This document shows, one piece after another, positions 24,204 to 32,450 of a stretch of 33,860 bases of DNA. The stretch is taken from assembly GCF_036391795.1 (NCBI RefSeq), contig NZ_DASVZH010000143.1, positions 1-33,860 of the forward strand. The letters run 5' to 3'. The stretch's first letter is position 1. Every line of letters starts with the position of its first letter. The position numbers were made by a program, and so were the translations under genes. Origin of the DNA: Oryzihumus sp036391795. Lineage in GTDB: Bacteria; Actinomycetota; Actinomycetes; Actinomycetales; Dermatophilaceae. The notes beneath the pieces are model-generated. The model saw nothing but the letters and a program-made list of their open reading frames with translations, was not told where the DNA came from and did not search any database.

Positions 24204-26920
24204 CGGGTGTCAGCCCACGCCCCACCGGCCTGGGGCTCGAGCACCTCCGCACGCCCGGCCTCCAGTCGCGCGACGGGCACGCGGGGCGGCGAGCACGACA
24301 CGTAGTCCAGTCCGGCGCCGACGAAGAAGCGGACCGAGTCGGGGTCGCCGGCATGCTCACCGCAGGCTCCGAGGCCGAGGTCGGGACGGGTCCGGCGCCC
24401 CTCCCGCACCGCCAGCGCCACCAGCCGGCCCACCCCGTCGACGTCGAGGGTGGAGAAGGGGTCACTGGCGAGCAGGCCCTGCTCCCGGTAGGCGCGCAGG
24501 AAGCCCGTCTCGGCATCGTCGCGCGACATCCCCCACGTGGTCTGCGTCAGGTCGTTGGTGCCGAAGGAGAAGAAGTCGGCCACGGCGGCCAGCCGGCCCG
24601 CGGTCAGGGCGGCGCGGGGCAGCTCGACCATGACGCCGACCGGGAGGCGCAGCGTGGTGCGGCGCTCGGTGGCGACGGCGGCGACGACCGCCTCGACCCG
24701 GGCGCGCACGAGGACGAGCTCGGCGGACTCGGCCACCAGCGGCACCATCACCTCGGGCCGTGGGTCCAGCCCGCGGGCGCGCAGGTCCAGGGTCGCTTCG
24801 GCGACCGCGCGGGCCTGCACGTCGACCAGCTCCGGGAACACCGCCAGCAGCCGTACGCCGCGCAGCCCCAGCATCGGGTTCGTCTCGTGCCAGCGACGGA
24901 CCGCGGCCAGCCGCTCCTGCGCGGGGGCATCCTGGACTCCCGTCGCGTCGTTGACGGCGACCTCGACGGCCACGCTGGTCAGGTCGGGCAGGAACTCGTG
25001 CAGCGGCGGGTCGAGCAGGCGCACCACGACCGGCAGGCCGTCCATCACCTCGAGGACCTGCACGAGGTCCGCGCGCGCGAGCTCGCCGATCTGGCGCAGG
25101 GCCTCGTCCCGGTCACGGTCGAGCACGAGGCGCTCGACCAGCTCCCGCCGCTCACCCAGCAGCGTGTGCTCGGTGCGGAACAGGCCGATCCCCTCGGCGC
25201 CGTACTGCCGGGCGGCGACGGCGTCGGGAAGTGTCTCGGCGTTGGCCCGGACCCCGACGCGGCGCCTCGCGTCGGCGTGGGCCAGCAGGCGCAGCACGCC
25301 GTCCGAGACCGGGTCGGTCTCCGTTGCGTCGGCTCCGCCGGCGAGCCGGGTCGCGACCGCGCTGGGCTGCACCGGCACGCGGCCGAGGTGGACCCGCCCG
25401 GAGGTGCCGTCGACGGAGACCGTGTCGCCCTCGGCGAGGGTGGTCCCGGCGAGGGTGGTGACGGTGCGGGTCTCCAGGTCGATCGTCAGGTCGGCCGCAC
25501 CGACCACGCACGGCCGGCCCATCCCGCGGGCCACGACCGCGGCGTGCGAGGTCAGGCCGCCCCGGGCGGTGACCACCGCGCGGGCGGCGACGATGCCGGG
25601 CAGGTCGTCGGGGCTGGTCTCCTGGCGCACGAGGACGACGTCGCGACCCTCCCGCGCCCACCGGGCGGCCGTCTCGTGGTCGAGGGCGACCTCGCCGACG
25701 CCGGCGCCCGGGCTGGCGGGCAGGCCGGTGGCCAGCAGGTCGTGGCCGGCGGTGTCGCCGAGCTGGGGGTGCAGCAGCCGGGAGAGCTGGTGGCCGTCGA
25801 CCCGGCGCAGGGCCTCGTCGAGGTCGATCAGTCCCTCGTCGACCAGCGCGCACGCGATCCGGAACGCCGCCGCGGCGGTGCGCTTGCCGACCCGGGTCTG
25901 CAGCACCCACAACGTGCCGTCCTCGATGGTGAACTCGACGTCGCACAGGTCGCGGTAGTGCTCCTCCAGGGTGCGCAGGTGCTTCTCGAGGGCGGTGTAT
26001 GCCGCGGGGTCGAGCTGCGCGAGCTGGGCCAGCGGGATGGTGGCCCGGCTGCCGTTGACCACGTCCTCACCCTGGGCGTTGGGCAGGTAGTCGCCGTACG
26101 CCCCGAGCTCCCCCGAGGCGGGGTCGCGGGTGAAGCAGACGCCGCTGCCGGAGCGCGGGCCGGTGTTGCCGTAGACCATCTCCACGACGTTGACGGCCGT
26201 GCCCAGGTCGTCCGGGATCCCCTCCTGTCGCCGGTAGAACCGCGCGCGCGGCACGTTCCAGGAGGAGAAGACCGCCAGCACCGCGCGGCGCAGCTGCTCC
26301 CGGGGGTCCTGCGGCAGGTCCTCGCCCACCTCGCGCTGGAGGATCCGGCGGAACGAGGCCACCAGGGCGCGCAGGGTCAGCGCGTCGAGCTCGCCGTCGT
26401 GGGAGACCTTCAGGGTCGAGCGGGCGGCGGCCAGCTCGTGCTCGAACAGGTCGGCGTCGACCCCGAGGACGGTGCGGCCGTACATCTGCACCAGCCGGCG
26501 GTAGCAGTCCCACGCGAACCGCTCCCCGCCCCGGCGGGCCAGGCCGACGACGGTCTCGTCGGTGACGCCGACGTCGAGCACCGTCTCCATCATCCCGGGC
26601 ATGGAGAACCGTCCGCCGGAGCGCACCGACACCAGCAGCGGGTCGTCCGGGTCGCCGAGGCGACGACCGCTGTCCCGCTCCAGCCGGGCCAGGTGGGCGT
26701 CGACCAGGGCCGTCAGCCCCGGCGGCTCGGACCCGTGGCGCAGGTACTCCCGGCACGCCGCGGTCGTGACGATGAACCCGTGGGGCACCGGCAGCCCCAG
26801 GCGGGTCATCTCGGCGAGGTTGGCTCCCTTGCCCCCCAGCAGGTCGGCCATGGACCGGTCCCCGTCGGCGAAGTCCAGCACCCACGGGGGCGAGCTCTCG
26901 GGCGTGGCGTTCACTGCCAC
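24200..26920 (-). CDS. ppdK: Pyruvate, phosphate dikinase
   Basis: A 906-residue enzyme that interconverts pyruvate + ATP + Pi and PEP + AMP + PPi. The N-terminal ATP-grasp (about 5-350) opens with 'LLGGKGANLAEM'. The swivelling domain has 'GGLTSHAAVVAR' with phosphohistidine H459. The C-terminal TIM barrel has 'FSFGTNDLTQ' and 'GACGEHAGD' with the acid/base C853. All are in place. I chose the GTG at 26920 because GGAGG lies five bases upstream; a second GTG is at 26914. It is the first gene of an operon with a P-type ATPase. In anaerobic bacteria PPDK often works towards pyruvate using PPi to save ATP. Streptomyces also has a ppdk in its Osd region. Confidence 0.96.
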   Translation of the reverse strand: MAVNATPESSPPWVLDFADGDRSMADLLGGKGANLAEMTRLGLPVPHGFIVTTAACREYLRHGSEPPGLTALVDAHLARLERDSGRRLGDPDDPLLVSVRSGGRFSMPGMMETVLDVGVTDETVVGLARRGGERFAWDCYRRLVQMYGRTVLGVDADLFEHELAAARSTLKVSHDGELDALTLRALVASFRRILQREVGEDLPQDPREQLRRAVLAVFSSWNVPRARFYRRQEGIPDDLGTAVNVVEMVYGNTGPRSGSGVCFTRDPASGELGAYGDYLPNAQGEDVVNGSRATIPLAQLAQLDPAAYTALEKHLRTLEEHYRDLCDVEFTIEDGTLWVLQTRVGKRTAAAAFRIACALVDEGLIDLDEALRRVDGHQLSRLLHPQLGDTAGHDLLATGLPASPGAGVGEVALDHETAARWAREGRDVVLVRQETSPDDLPGIVAARAVVTARGGLTSHAAVVARGMGRPCVVGAADLTIDLETRTVTTLAGTTLAEGDTVSVDGTSGRVHLGRVPVQPSAVATRLAGGADATETDPVSDGVLRLLAHADARRRVGVRANAETLPDAVAARQYGAEGIGLFRTEHTLLGERRELVERLVLDRDRDEALRQIGELARADLVQVLEVMDGLPVVVRLLDPPLHEFLPDLTSVAVEVAVNDATGVQDAPAQERLAAVRRWHETNPMLGLRGVRLLAVFPELVDVQARAVAEATLDLRARGLDPRPEVMVPLVAESAELVLVRARVEAVVAAVATERRTTLRLPVGVMVELPRAALTAGRLAAVADFFSFGTNDLTQTTWGMSRDDAETGFLRAYREQGLLASDPFSTLDVDGVGRLVALAVREGRRTRPDLGLGACGEHAGDPDSVRFFVGAGLDYVSCSPPRVPVARLEAGRAEVLEPQAGGAWADTR

Positions 26921-27005
26921 GGCGGCCTCCGGGCGGAGGACATCACAGGCTGTCTGGCGTCCGGGTCCATGCCCCGATGCTCGGCGGGCGGCCGGGGCCG
27001 GAGTA

Positions 27006-27019
27006 GTGACCATGGTCCC
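27006..27019 (-). promoter_or_regulatory. DevR/DosR-like operator 9 (ppdK-ATPase operon)
   Basis: On the minus strand GGGACCATGGTCAC. The -10 GAGCAT (26982-26977), identical to that of operator 1, ends 35.5 bp from the centre. The predicted start near 26970 gives a leader of about 50 nt with GGAGG before the GTG. Confidence 0.75.
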
Positions 27020-27121
27020 TGCAGGCAAGGGTCACACCCGTGGTGACCATGTCGCGGAGCCGCACCTACGACGAACGGCCGATGCCCCGGACTAGTCCCG
27101 TGGGCTATTCGTGAGTCATCT

Positions 27122-27135
27122 GGGACCGTCAGCCC
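27122..27135 (+). promoter_or_regulatory. DevR/DosR-like operator 10 (59-residue protein and Mg-type ATPase)
   Basis: GGGACCGTCAGCCC, 75 bp before the ATG at 27211. No hexamer at the exact spacing is good: TAGAAA (27158-27163) is nearest, ending 34.5 bp from the centre but lacking the final T. This is the weakest promoter in the set. Confidence 0.6.
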
Positions 27136-27210
27136 TTCCGTCGCAGATGCGTTGCCCTAGAAAGGAATCAGCCGAGACGGCTGTTTCCCCGACGACCAGG
27201 GTGGTGTGCG

Positions 27211-27390
27211 ATGAAGACCAAGTCCGAGCAGTCGGTGTCCCTGGTCGACCTCGACCGGGTGCTCGCTGCCGTCGGCCGGCACTGGCAGGACGCCTGCGAG
27301 CACGGCGACCTCGACGCTGCTCGGCGCGACATGCAGCGGCTCGACGCCTACCTCGAGCAGCGCCTGCGCCTCACCGGCCAGGCCGACTGA
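27211..27390 (+). CDS. Unknown 59-residue helical protein
   Basis: A short frame from ATG at 27211 to TGA at 27390, with an AGGGTGG-like Shine-Dalgarno and strongly GC-biased third positions. The product looks like an amphipathic two-helix protein ('LVDLDRVLAAVGRHW', 'DAARRDMQRLDAYLEQRL') with a single cysteine and no membrane span. Its stop lies four bases before the GTG of the Mg-type ATPase, which has no Shine-Dalgarno of its own, so translation is probably coupled. It follows operator 10. It may be an accessory or regulatory peptide of the pump, or just a leader cistron. I know no family for it. Confidence 0.7.
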   Translation: MKTKSEQSVSLVDLDRVLAAVGRHWQDACEHGDLDAARRDMQRLDAYLEQRLRLTGQAD

Positions 27391-27394
27391 GCCG

Positions 27395-30073
27395 GTGCCG
27401 CCCACCGGGCTGCCGGTGGAGGAGGCGGCACGACTCGAGGCCGACGCCGTCCTGGCGCGGCTGGACAGCAGCGCCGGTGGCCTGAGCACGGGGCAGGCCA
27501 CGACCCGGCTGCGCGAGTGCGGCCCCAACGCGGTCCGCTCGCACCACGCCCGGGCGCTGGGCGTCCTCGGCCGCCAGCTGCGCAGCCCGGTCCTGCTGCT
27601 GCTGGCGGTGACCGCGGCGATCTCGGCCGTCATCGGCAACACCAACGACGCCGTGATCATCGGCGTCATCCTCCTCGCCAGCGTGGGGCTCGGCTTCGTC
27701 AACGAGTACCGCGCGGAGCGCGCCGCCGCCGGCCTGCACGACCTCATGCGCCACACCGTGGCCGTGCTCCGCGACGGGCAGCCGACCCGGGTGGACGTCA
27801 AGGACCTCGTGCCCGGCGACGTGGTCCGCCTCGCCGCCGGGGCGGTCGTCCCGGCCGACATCCGGCTGCTGGAGGAGGCAGCCCTGGAGTGCGACGAGTC
27901 GGTGCTGACCGGCGAGTCCTCCACGGTGGACAAGGACCTGGCCCCGGTCGAGCCCGGTGCGGGCGTCTCGGACCTGACCAGCTGCGCGCTCATGGGGACC
28001 GTGGTCCGCGGCGGCAGCGCCACCGGCGTGGTCGTGGCCACCGGTGCGCGGGCCGAGTTCGGCCGGATCGCCCTGGCCCTGGGCGAGCGCCAGCCGGAGA
28101 CCGACTTCCAGGTGGGCCTGCGCCGGTTCTCCACCCTGCTCCTCCAGGTTGCCGCCGCGCTGACCGGGCTCATCCTCCTGACCAACCTGCTGCTGCACCG
28201 GCCGCTGCTGGACTCGCTGCTGTTCTCCCTGGCCATCGCCATCGGGATCACCCCGCAGCTGCTCCCGGCCGTGGTCAGCACCAGCCTGGCGGTCGGCTCG
28301 CGCCAGCTCGCCCGCAAGAAGGTGCTGGTCAAGCGGCTGGTGTGCATCGAGGACCTCGGCGACATGGACCTGCTCGTCACCGACAAGACCGGCACCCTCA
28401 CCGACGGGCGGGTCAGCCTGGTCGAGGCGGTCGACCCGCGCGGGGTCACCGCGCCGGAGGTGCTGGCGCTCGGCCTGCTGGCGACGGACGTCGAGGGGGA
28501 CAGCTGGACCGACACCGCCGCGCCGGCCGCCTCCGCCGGCAACCCGCTGGACGCCGCGCTGTGGGAGGGGGCGGCCGAGGGGCCGACGGGCTACACCCGG
28601 CTGGAGGTGCTGCCGTTCGACCACGACCGGCGCCTCACCTCGGCCCTGGTCCGGGCGCCGGACGGCTCCCGGCTGCTGGTGACCAAGGGGGCACCGGAGT
28701 CGGTGCTGGCCCGGTGCGTCGCGGTGCCGGCCGCGGCACAGGCGACGCTGCAGGCCCGGTTCGGCGCGGCATACCGGGTGGTCGCGGTCGCCACCCGGGC
28801 GGCGGGTGAGGTGTCCACGGTGACGGTGGCGGACGAGGCGGGGCTGGAGCTGCGCGGCTTCCTCGTCCTGCTGGACCAGCCCAAGGCCAGCGCCCACGAG
28901 ACGCTGGAGCGCCTCGCGGACCTCGGCGTCAGGGTCACGGTCGCCACCGGGGACAACGCGGTCGTCGCCGCCACCGTGTGCTCCCAGGTCGGGGTGGACG
29001 CCCGTGGCACGATCACCGGGGCGCAGATGGCGGTGATGGACGACGCTGCACTGACCGAGCGGACACGCACGGTGAACGTGTATGCGCGGGTCTCACCGGA
29101 GGACAAGGCGCGCCTGATCCGGTTGCTGCGCGCGGACGGTCGCGTCGTGGGCTTCCTCGGCGACGGTGTGAACGACGCGCTGGCGCTGCACAGCGCCGAC
29201 GTCGGGCTGTCCGTGGACGGGGCGACCGACGTGGCCCGTGAGGCGGCCGACATCATCCTGCTGGAGAAGGACCTCGGGGTCATCGCCGACGGCGTCGTCG
29301 GCGGGCGTCGGATCTTCGCCAACACCATCAAGTACGTCCTGATGGGCACCTCGAGCAACTTCGGCAACATGTTCAGCGCCGCGGCCGCCTCGGCGGTGCT
29401 GCCGTTCCTGCCGATGCTGCCCTCGCAGATCCTGCTCAACAACCTGCTCTACGACACCAGCCAGCTGGCCATCCCCACCGACCGGGTCGACCCGGAGCGG
29501 GTGCTCGCCCCCTCCCACTGGGACGTGGCGTTCATCCGGCGGTTCATGGTCTTCTTCGGGCCGCTCAGCTCGCTGTTCGACTTCGTCACCTTCGCGGTGC
29601 TCCTGGGGGCCTTCCACGCGGGGCCCGAGCTGTTCCGGACCGGCTGGTTCATCGAGTCCCTGGCCACCCAGACCCTCGTCATCTTCGCGATCCGCACCCG
29701 CCGGATCCCGTTCTGGCGCAGCCGCCCCAGCTGGCAGCTCATGGCGGCGGCCCTCAGCGTGGTCGTGGTCGGGGTGCTCATCACGGTGAGCCCGGTGTCG
29801 TCCCTGCTCGGGTTCACCGTGCCGCCCCCCGACTTCCTGGCGGTGGTCGCCGTGATGGTCCTGGCCTACCTGCTGCTCATCGAGGGCGGCACGCGGGTGT
29901 TCTACGCCGACCACCGGCCAGCCCCGGTCGTGCCCCGTGCTCGTGGCATCACCCACCAGGTGCACCGACGGGCAGCACGGTTCAGCCACCGCGGGCCGAT
30001 CAACCACCCGGGAGGTCCCGGGGCGCGGGGACCTTCGGCACTGAGCGAGCCGGCCACGTCGAGCCGACGATGA
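27395..30073 (+). CDS. P3B-type (MgtA/MgtB-like) magnesium-translocating ATPase
   Basis: An 892-residue P-type ATPase with TGES (172-175), DKTGTLT with D330, and 'GDGVNDALAL' hinge. The segment 'KRLVCIEDLGDMD' before the phosphorylation site and 'NNLLYDTSQLAIP' in M6 are typical of the MgtA/MgtB group. In M4 it reads GITPQLLP (Q288) where enterobacterial MgtA has TPEMLP, so a membrane carboxylate is replaced by an amide; this may be a trait of an actinobacterial subgroup. The GTG start has no Shine-Dalgarno and follows the 59-residue gene by four bases. The last 45 residues are a polar, disordered-looking tail whose codons contain operator 11. Confidence 0.9.
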   Translation: MPPTGLPVEEAARLEADAVLARLDSSAGGLSTGQATTRLRECGPNAVRSHHARALGVLGRQLRSPVLLLLAVTAAISAVIGNTNDAVIIGVILLASVGLGFVNEYRAERAAAGLHDLMRHTVAVLRDGQPTRVDVKDLVPGDVVRLAAGAVVPADIRLLEEAALECDESVLTGESSTVDKDLAPVEPGAGVSDLTSCALMGTVVRGGSATGVVVATGARAEFGRIALALGERQPETDFQVGLRRFSTLLLQVAAALTGLILLTNLLLHRPLLDSLLFSLAIAIGITPQLLPAVVSTSLAVGSRQLARKKVLVKRLVCIEDLGDMDLLVTDKTGTLTDGRVSLVEAVDPRGVTAPEVLALGLLATDVEGDSWTDTAAPAASAGNPLDAALWEGAAEGPTGYTRLEVLPFDHDRRLTSALVRAPDGSRLLVTKGAPESVLARCVAVPAAAQATLQARFGAAYRVVAVATRAAGEVSTVTVADEAGLELRGFLVLLDQPKASAHETLERLADLGVRVTVATGDNAVVAATVCSQVGVDARGTITGAQMAVMDDAALTERTRTVNVYARVSPEDKARLIRLLRADGRVVGFLGDGVNDALALHSADVGLSVDGATDVAREAADIILLEKDLGVIADGVVGGRRIFANTIKYVLMGTSSNFGNMFSAAAASAVLPFLPMLPSQILLNNLLYDTSQLAIPTDRVDPERVLAPSHWDVAFIRRFMVFFGPLSSLFDFVTFAVLLGAFHAGPELFRTGWFIESLATQTLVIFAIRTRRIPFWRSRPSWQLMAAALSVVVVGVLITVSPVSSLLGFTVPPPDFLAVVAVMVLAYLLLIEGGTRVFYADHRPAPVVPRARGITHQVHRRAARFSHRGPINHPGGPGARGPSALSEPATSSRR
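30028..30041 (+). promoter_or_regulatory. DevR/DosR-like operator 11 (PPOX protein), inside the ATPase gene end
   Basis: GGGACCTTCGGCAC followed by TGA. The -10 GACGAT (30066-30071) ends 36.5 bp from the centre, and its T is seven bases before the A of the ATG at 30078, the same distance as for operator 6. The whole promoter lies within the last 15 codons of the upstream ATPase gene. Confidence 0.75.
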
Positions 30074-30077
30074 GCAC

Positions 30078-30551
30078 ATGGGAACAGGTGAAGCGGTGCC
30101 CGCCGTGGAGCTGAACTCCTCGGAGTGCTGGGGCCTTCTGCGTGAGGCGGTTGTGGGCCGGATGGCCGTCATCGTCGGCGACCACCCCGAGATCTTCCCG
30201 GTGAACCACATCGTCGACCGCGGGAGCCTGGTCTTCCGCACGGCGGCGGGGACCAAGCTGGCGGCCGCGGTCGGTCGCGTCGTGGCCTTCGAGGTCGACG
30301 GCTACGACCCGGTGACCGGCAACGCGTGGAGCGTCGTGGTCAAGGGCCGTGCGGTCGAGGTGACCCGGCTCTACGAGGTGCTCGAGGCGGTCGAGCTGCC
30401 ACTGTTCCCCTGGCACAGCCTGCCCAAGCCGCGGTTCGTGCGGATCGACGCCGACACCGTCACCGGACGGCGGTTCCGCGTCCAGGAGCTGGCGCGCACC
30501 CCCGGCCAGGCCGAGCCGAGCGACGCCGAGCTGCACGGCGAGCCGGAGTAG
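30078..30551 (+). CDS. PPOX-fold flavin/F420-binding family protein
   Basis: A 157-residue protein of the pyridoxamine 5'-phosphate oxidase-like split-barrel family: 'GRMAVIVGDHPEIFPVNHIV', recognised by its R-x-A and P-V-N-H elements, then 'LVFRTAAGTKL' and 'SVVVKGRAVEV'. Such proteins bind FMN or F420; a true PNPO role is unlikely. The ATG at 30078 has no Shine-Dalgarno but matches the predicted leaderless start; a GTG at 30096 with AGGTGAA is an alternative. M. tuberculosis Rv0080, a DosR-regulon gene, belongs to the same broad family. The redox partner is unknown. Confidence 0.88.
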   Translation: MGTGEAVPAVELNSSECWGLLREAVVGRMAVIVGDHPEIFPVNHIVDRGSLVFRTAAGTKLAAAVGRVVAFEVDGYDPVTGNAWSVVVKGRAVEVTRLYEVLEAVELPLFPWHSLPKPRFVRIDADTVTGRRFRVQELARTPGQAEPSDAELHGEPE

Positions 30552-30596
30552 CCCCCTCGGGTCGTCGGCTGGTTCACCCCCCGGCCTCAGCCGTGG

Positions 30597-31025
30597 TCAG
30601 CCCCCGCTGGAGCGGAAGCTGAGGTAGCCCGTCCCCGACGCACCGTTCGAGGTGGCCGTGACGGTGATCTTCTCGCTGACCTTGGGCTTGGTGACCACGA
30701 TCTCGTCGGAGCAGGTGCCGTTCTTGCCCGTGGTGCACGGGTTGTTCTTCGAGCGGAACGCCGCGTTGCTGGCGTTGTCGCTCCACTGCACGATCGCCCC
30801 GGCGACGGCCTTGCCGCTGCTGTTGGTCACCTTCGCGGTGAAGGTCTGCGTGCCGTCGGGCAGGTAGTTGAAGCAGGAGTTGGGGGCCAGCTGGCGCTCC
30901 GGCTGGCTTGCGGGCACGCTGCACGTGACCTTGACGCGGTAGCCGGTCGCGGCCTGGGCCGGGGCGGCGAGCGCCGCGGTGGCCCCGGTCAGGGCGAGCG
31001 CGGCGAGGAGTGGTATCGCTCTCAT
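30597..31025 (-). CDS. Small secreted protein with an Ig-like beta-sandwich
   Basis: A 142-residue protein. A signal peptide (1-26, ending PAQA) is followed by one domain of about 115 residues with 'FTAKVTNSSGKAVAGAIVQW' (Ig-like/Big_1 style, recognised by V-T-N-x-x-G-K-x-V-x-G) and 'KITVTATSNGASGTGYLSF'. Four cysteines in the mature part could form two disulphides. No anchor is visible. It is convergent with the PPOX gene (45 bp apart, no clear terminator). No operator of the GGGACC type precedes it. Confidence 0.8.
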   Translation of the reverse strand: MRAIPLLAALALTGATAALAAPAQAATGYRVKVTCSVPASQPERQLAPNSCFNYLPDGTQTFTAKVTNSSGKAVAGAIVQWSDNASNAAFRSKNNPCTTGKNGTCSDEIVVTKPKVSEKITVTATSNGASGTGYLSFRSSGG

Positions 31026-31179
31026 GGAGGCACCGTAGGGGCGCCTGGTGTGGTCGGCCGTCGTCCTCGCGGACGGTCCCGGACACGTCCTCTGGTGGAG
31101 CGCCCGGGGCGAGCAGGGGTGAGGCGGGGCCGGGGCGGCCCTGGCTCGCGAGGTGGGCGGCGCGGCGTACCGGGCCGGG

Positions 31180-31374
31180 TCAGGGGCGCTCGAAGGTGAC
31201 CAGGACGCCCTCCACGCCGCCGGGGCCGACGCGCCCCTTGACCTCCACCGCGGTGATGGCCCGCAGCGTCCAGCCCTGCGCGCCGTGCTCGTTGAGCACC
31301 TTCTCCAGCTTGGCCCCGGACATCTTGCTGCCCATGAGCCCCTCGCGGAGCTCGACGACCTTGTACTGCGGCAT
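31180..31374 (-). CDS. DUF4177 family small protein
   Basis: A 64-residue protein. 'YKVVELREG' at the start, then 'LEKVLNEHGAQGWTLRAI' fits the DUF4177 pattern of a strand, a helix with LN-x-x-G-x-x-GW, and further strands. A GAGGAG Shine-Dalgarno precedes the ATG. The function of the family is unknown. It is divergent from the gene at 31551. Confidence 0.82.
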   Translation of the reverse strand: MPQYKVVELREGLMGSKMSGAKLEKVLNEHGAQGWTLRAITAVEVKGRVGPGGVEGVLVTFERP

Positions 31375-31550
31375 GGCTGCTCCTCGTGTCGGTGTCCCCG
31401 CATCGTGCCCCGGCGAGGTCCCGCGGGGAACCCGCCGCCGGCCGGGGTGGGGGTGGCGCGCCGGGCGGGTTCGGGCCGGTCACGGCGGGTGGCTACCGTT
31501 GGCGGCGCGCGGTCGGCCGGCCGCGCGGACGCTCGAGGAGGACACGGCCG

Positions 31551-31904
31551 GTGCAGCTGGACTTCGCCTGGAGTGCCCAGGGCTCGCTCCTGGTCGACGC
31601 GACCCCGCGTGACGAGGTCATCATCAGCTTCGTCGGCTGGGACGTCGGCCCCGACCCCGAGCGGGCCCGGGAGCTGCGCCGCCAGCTCGCCGTCGCCGTC
31701 GCCGGGGGGGCCCAGCGCAGCAGCGGCCCCCATGTGGAGGGGCGCGCCTGCGCGATCACCGTGCACGGCTCGACCGCCGAGATCGAGAACCTCGTCGAGC
31801 TGTTCCCGGTCGCGACCTACCCGGTGGCGACCCTGCTCGACGCCCTGGCCCAGCTCGAGGCCTGGCTGGTCGAGAACCTGCACCGGCGCCCCGGCTACTG
31901 GTGA
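31551..31904 (+). CDS. Unknown 117-residue protein
   Basis: The GTG at 31551 follows a GGAGG about nine bases upstream; the frame is open for another 55 codons but with poor-looking composition. The product has alternating strands and one C-terminal helix ('LLDALAQLEAWLVENL') and no signal peptide. I do not recognise a family. Confidence 0.65.
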   Translation: MQLDFAWSAQGSLLVDATPRDEVIISFVGWDVGPDPERARELRRQLAVAVAGGAQRSSGPHVEGRACAITVHGSTAEIENLVELFPVATYPVATLLDALAQLEAWLVENLHRRPGYW

Positions 31905-31910
31905 GCGCGC

Positions 31911-32414
31911 TCAGGCCCCGGTGTCGAGGCTGAGCCACACGTCCGGCGGCAGCCACGGCTTGTCCGGCACCGGCAGCCTCTCCTCCTGCCACCTGTCGCC
32001 GACCGCGTCGGTCGCGACCCGTCGCCAGAACCGCGCCGCGCCGGGGTTCTCGTCCTGGAAGGCGATCCGCCACGGTCCCGGGTGGCCGCCCAGCAGCTGC
32101 AGCGCAGCGTCGTGGCCGACACCCTGCCGGCGGGCTCGGCGCACCACGAAGAACTCGCCGATGTGCCGCGCCGGCTCGGTCAGCCCCCGCACCAACGCGA
32201 AGCCGGCGACGTGCTCGCCGCTGCGGATCAGCCAGGCCTGCCGGTCCGGGTCGTCGGACAGGTATGCCGCGAGCCGGGGGAAGCGGTAGACCCCCTCCTC
32301 GTCGGGCCAGCTGTCGCGGAACTCGGACAGGTCGTGCCGGTAGAGCTGGCCCAGGCGCTCCACGAGCGGGTGGAGGTCGGGGGTCACCGGGTGCAGGGTC
32401 GTCGGGTCGGCCAC
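31911..32414 (-). CDS. GNAT family N-acetyltransferase
   Basis: About 167 residues. 'LYRHDLSEF' near the N-terminus, 'GFALVRG', 'IGEFFVVRRARRQGVGHDAA' (acetyl-CoA loop R-R-Q-G-V-G) and 'NPGAARFWRRV' are GNAT features. I prefer the GTG at 32414, which has AGGA seven bases upstream; a GTG at 32432 would add six residues but has no Shine-Dalgarno. The substrate is unknown. It ends seven bases from the convergent gene at 31551-31904. Confidence 0.85.
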   Translation of the reverse strand: MADPTTLHPVTPDLHPLVERLGQLYRHDLSEFRDSWPDEEGVYRFPRLAAYLSDDPDRQAWLIRSGEHVAGFALVRGLTEPARHIGEFFVVRRARRQGVGHDAALQLLGGHPGPWRIAFQDENPGAARFWRRVATDAVGDRWQEERLPVPDKPWLPPDVWLSLDTGA

Positions 32415-32450
32415 CTGCGCATCCTGCCCCACGCCGGGGGATGGCGCCGC

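Noticed and set aside
27083..27103. GGACTAGTCC palindrome upstream of operator 10
   Set aside because: It resembles a DevR box with the centre two bases missing; the half-site spacing is wrong, and the better box lies at 27122.
31409..31422. A GGGACC half-site (minus strand) upstream of the DUF4177 gene
   Set aside because: The proximal half does not match and there is no NANNNT hexamer at 35.5 or 36.5 bp.
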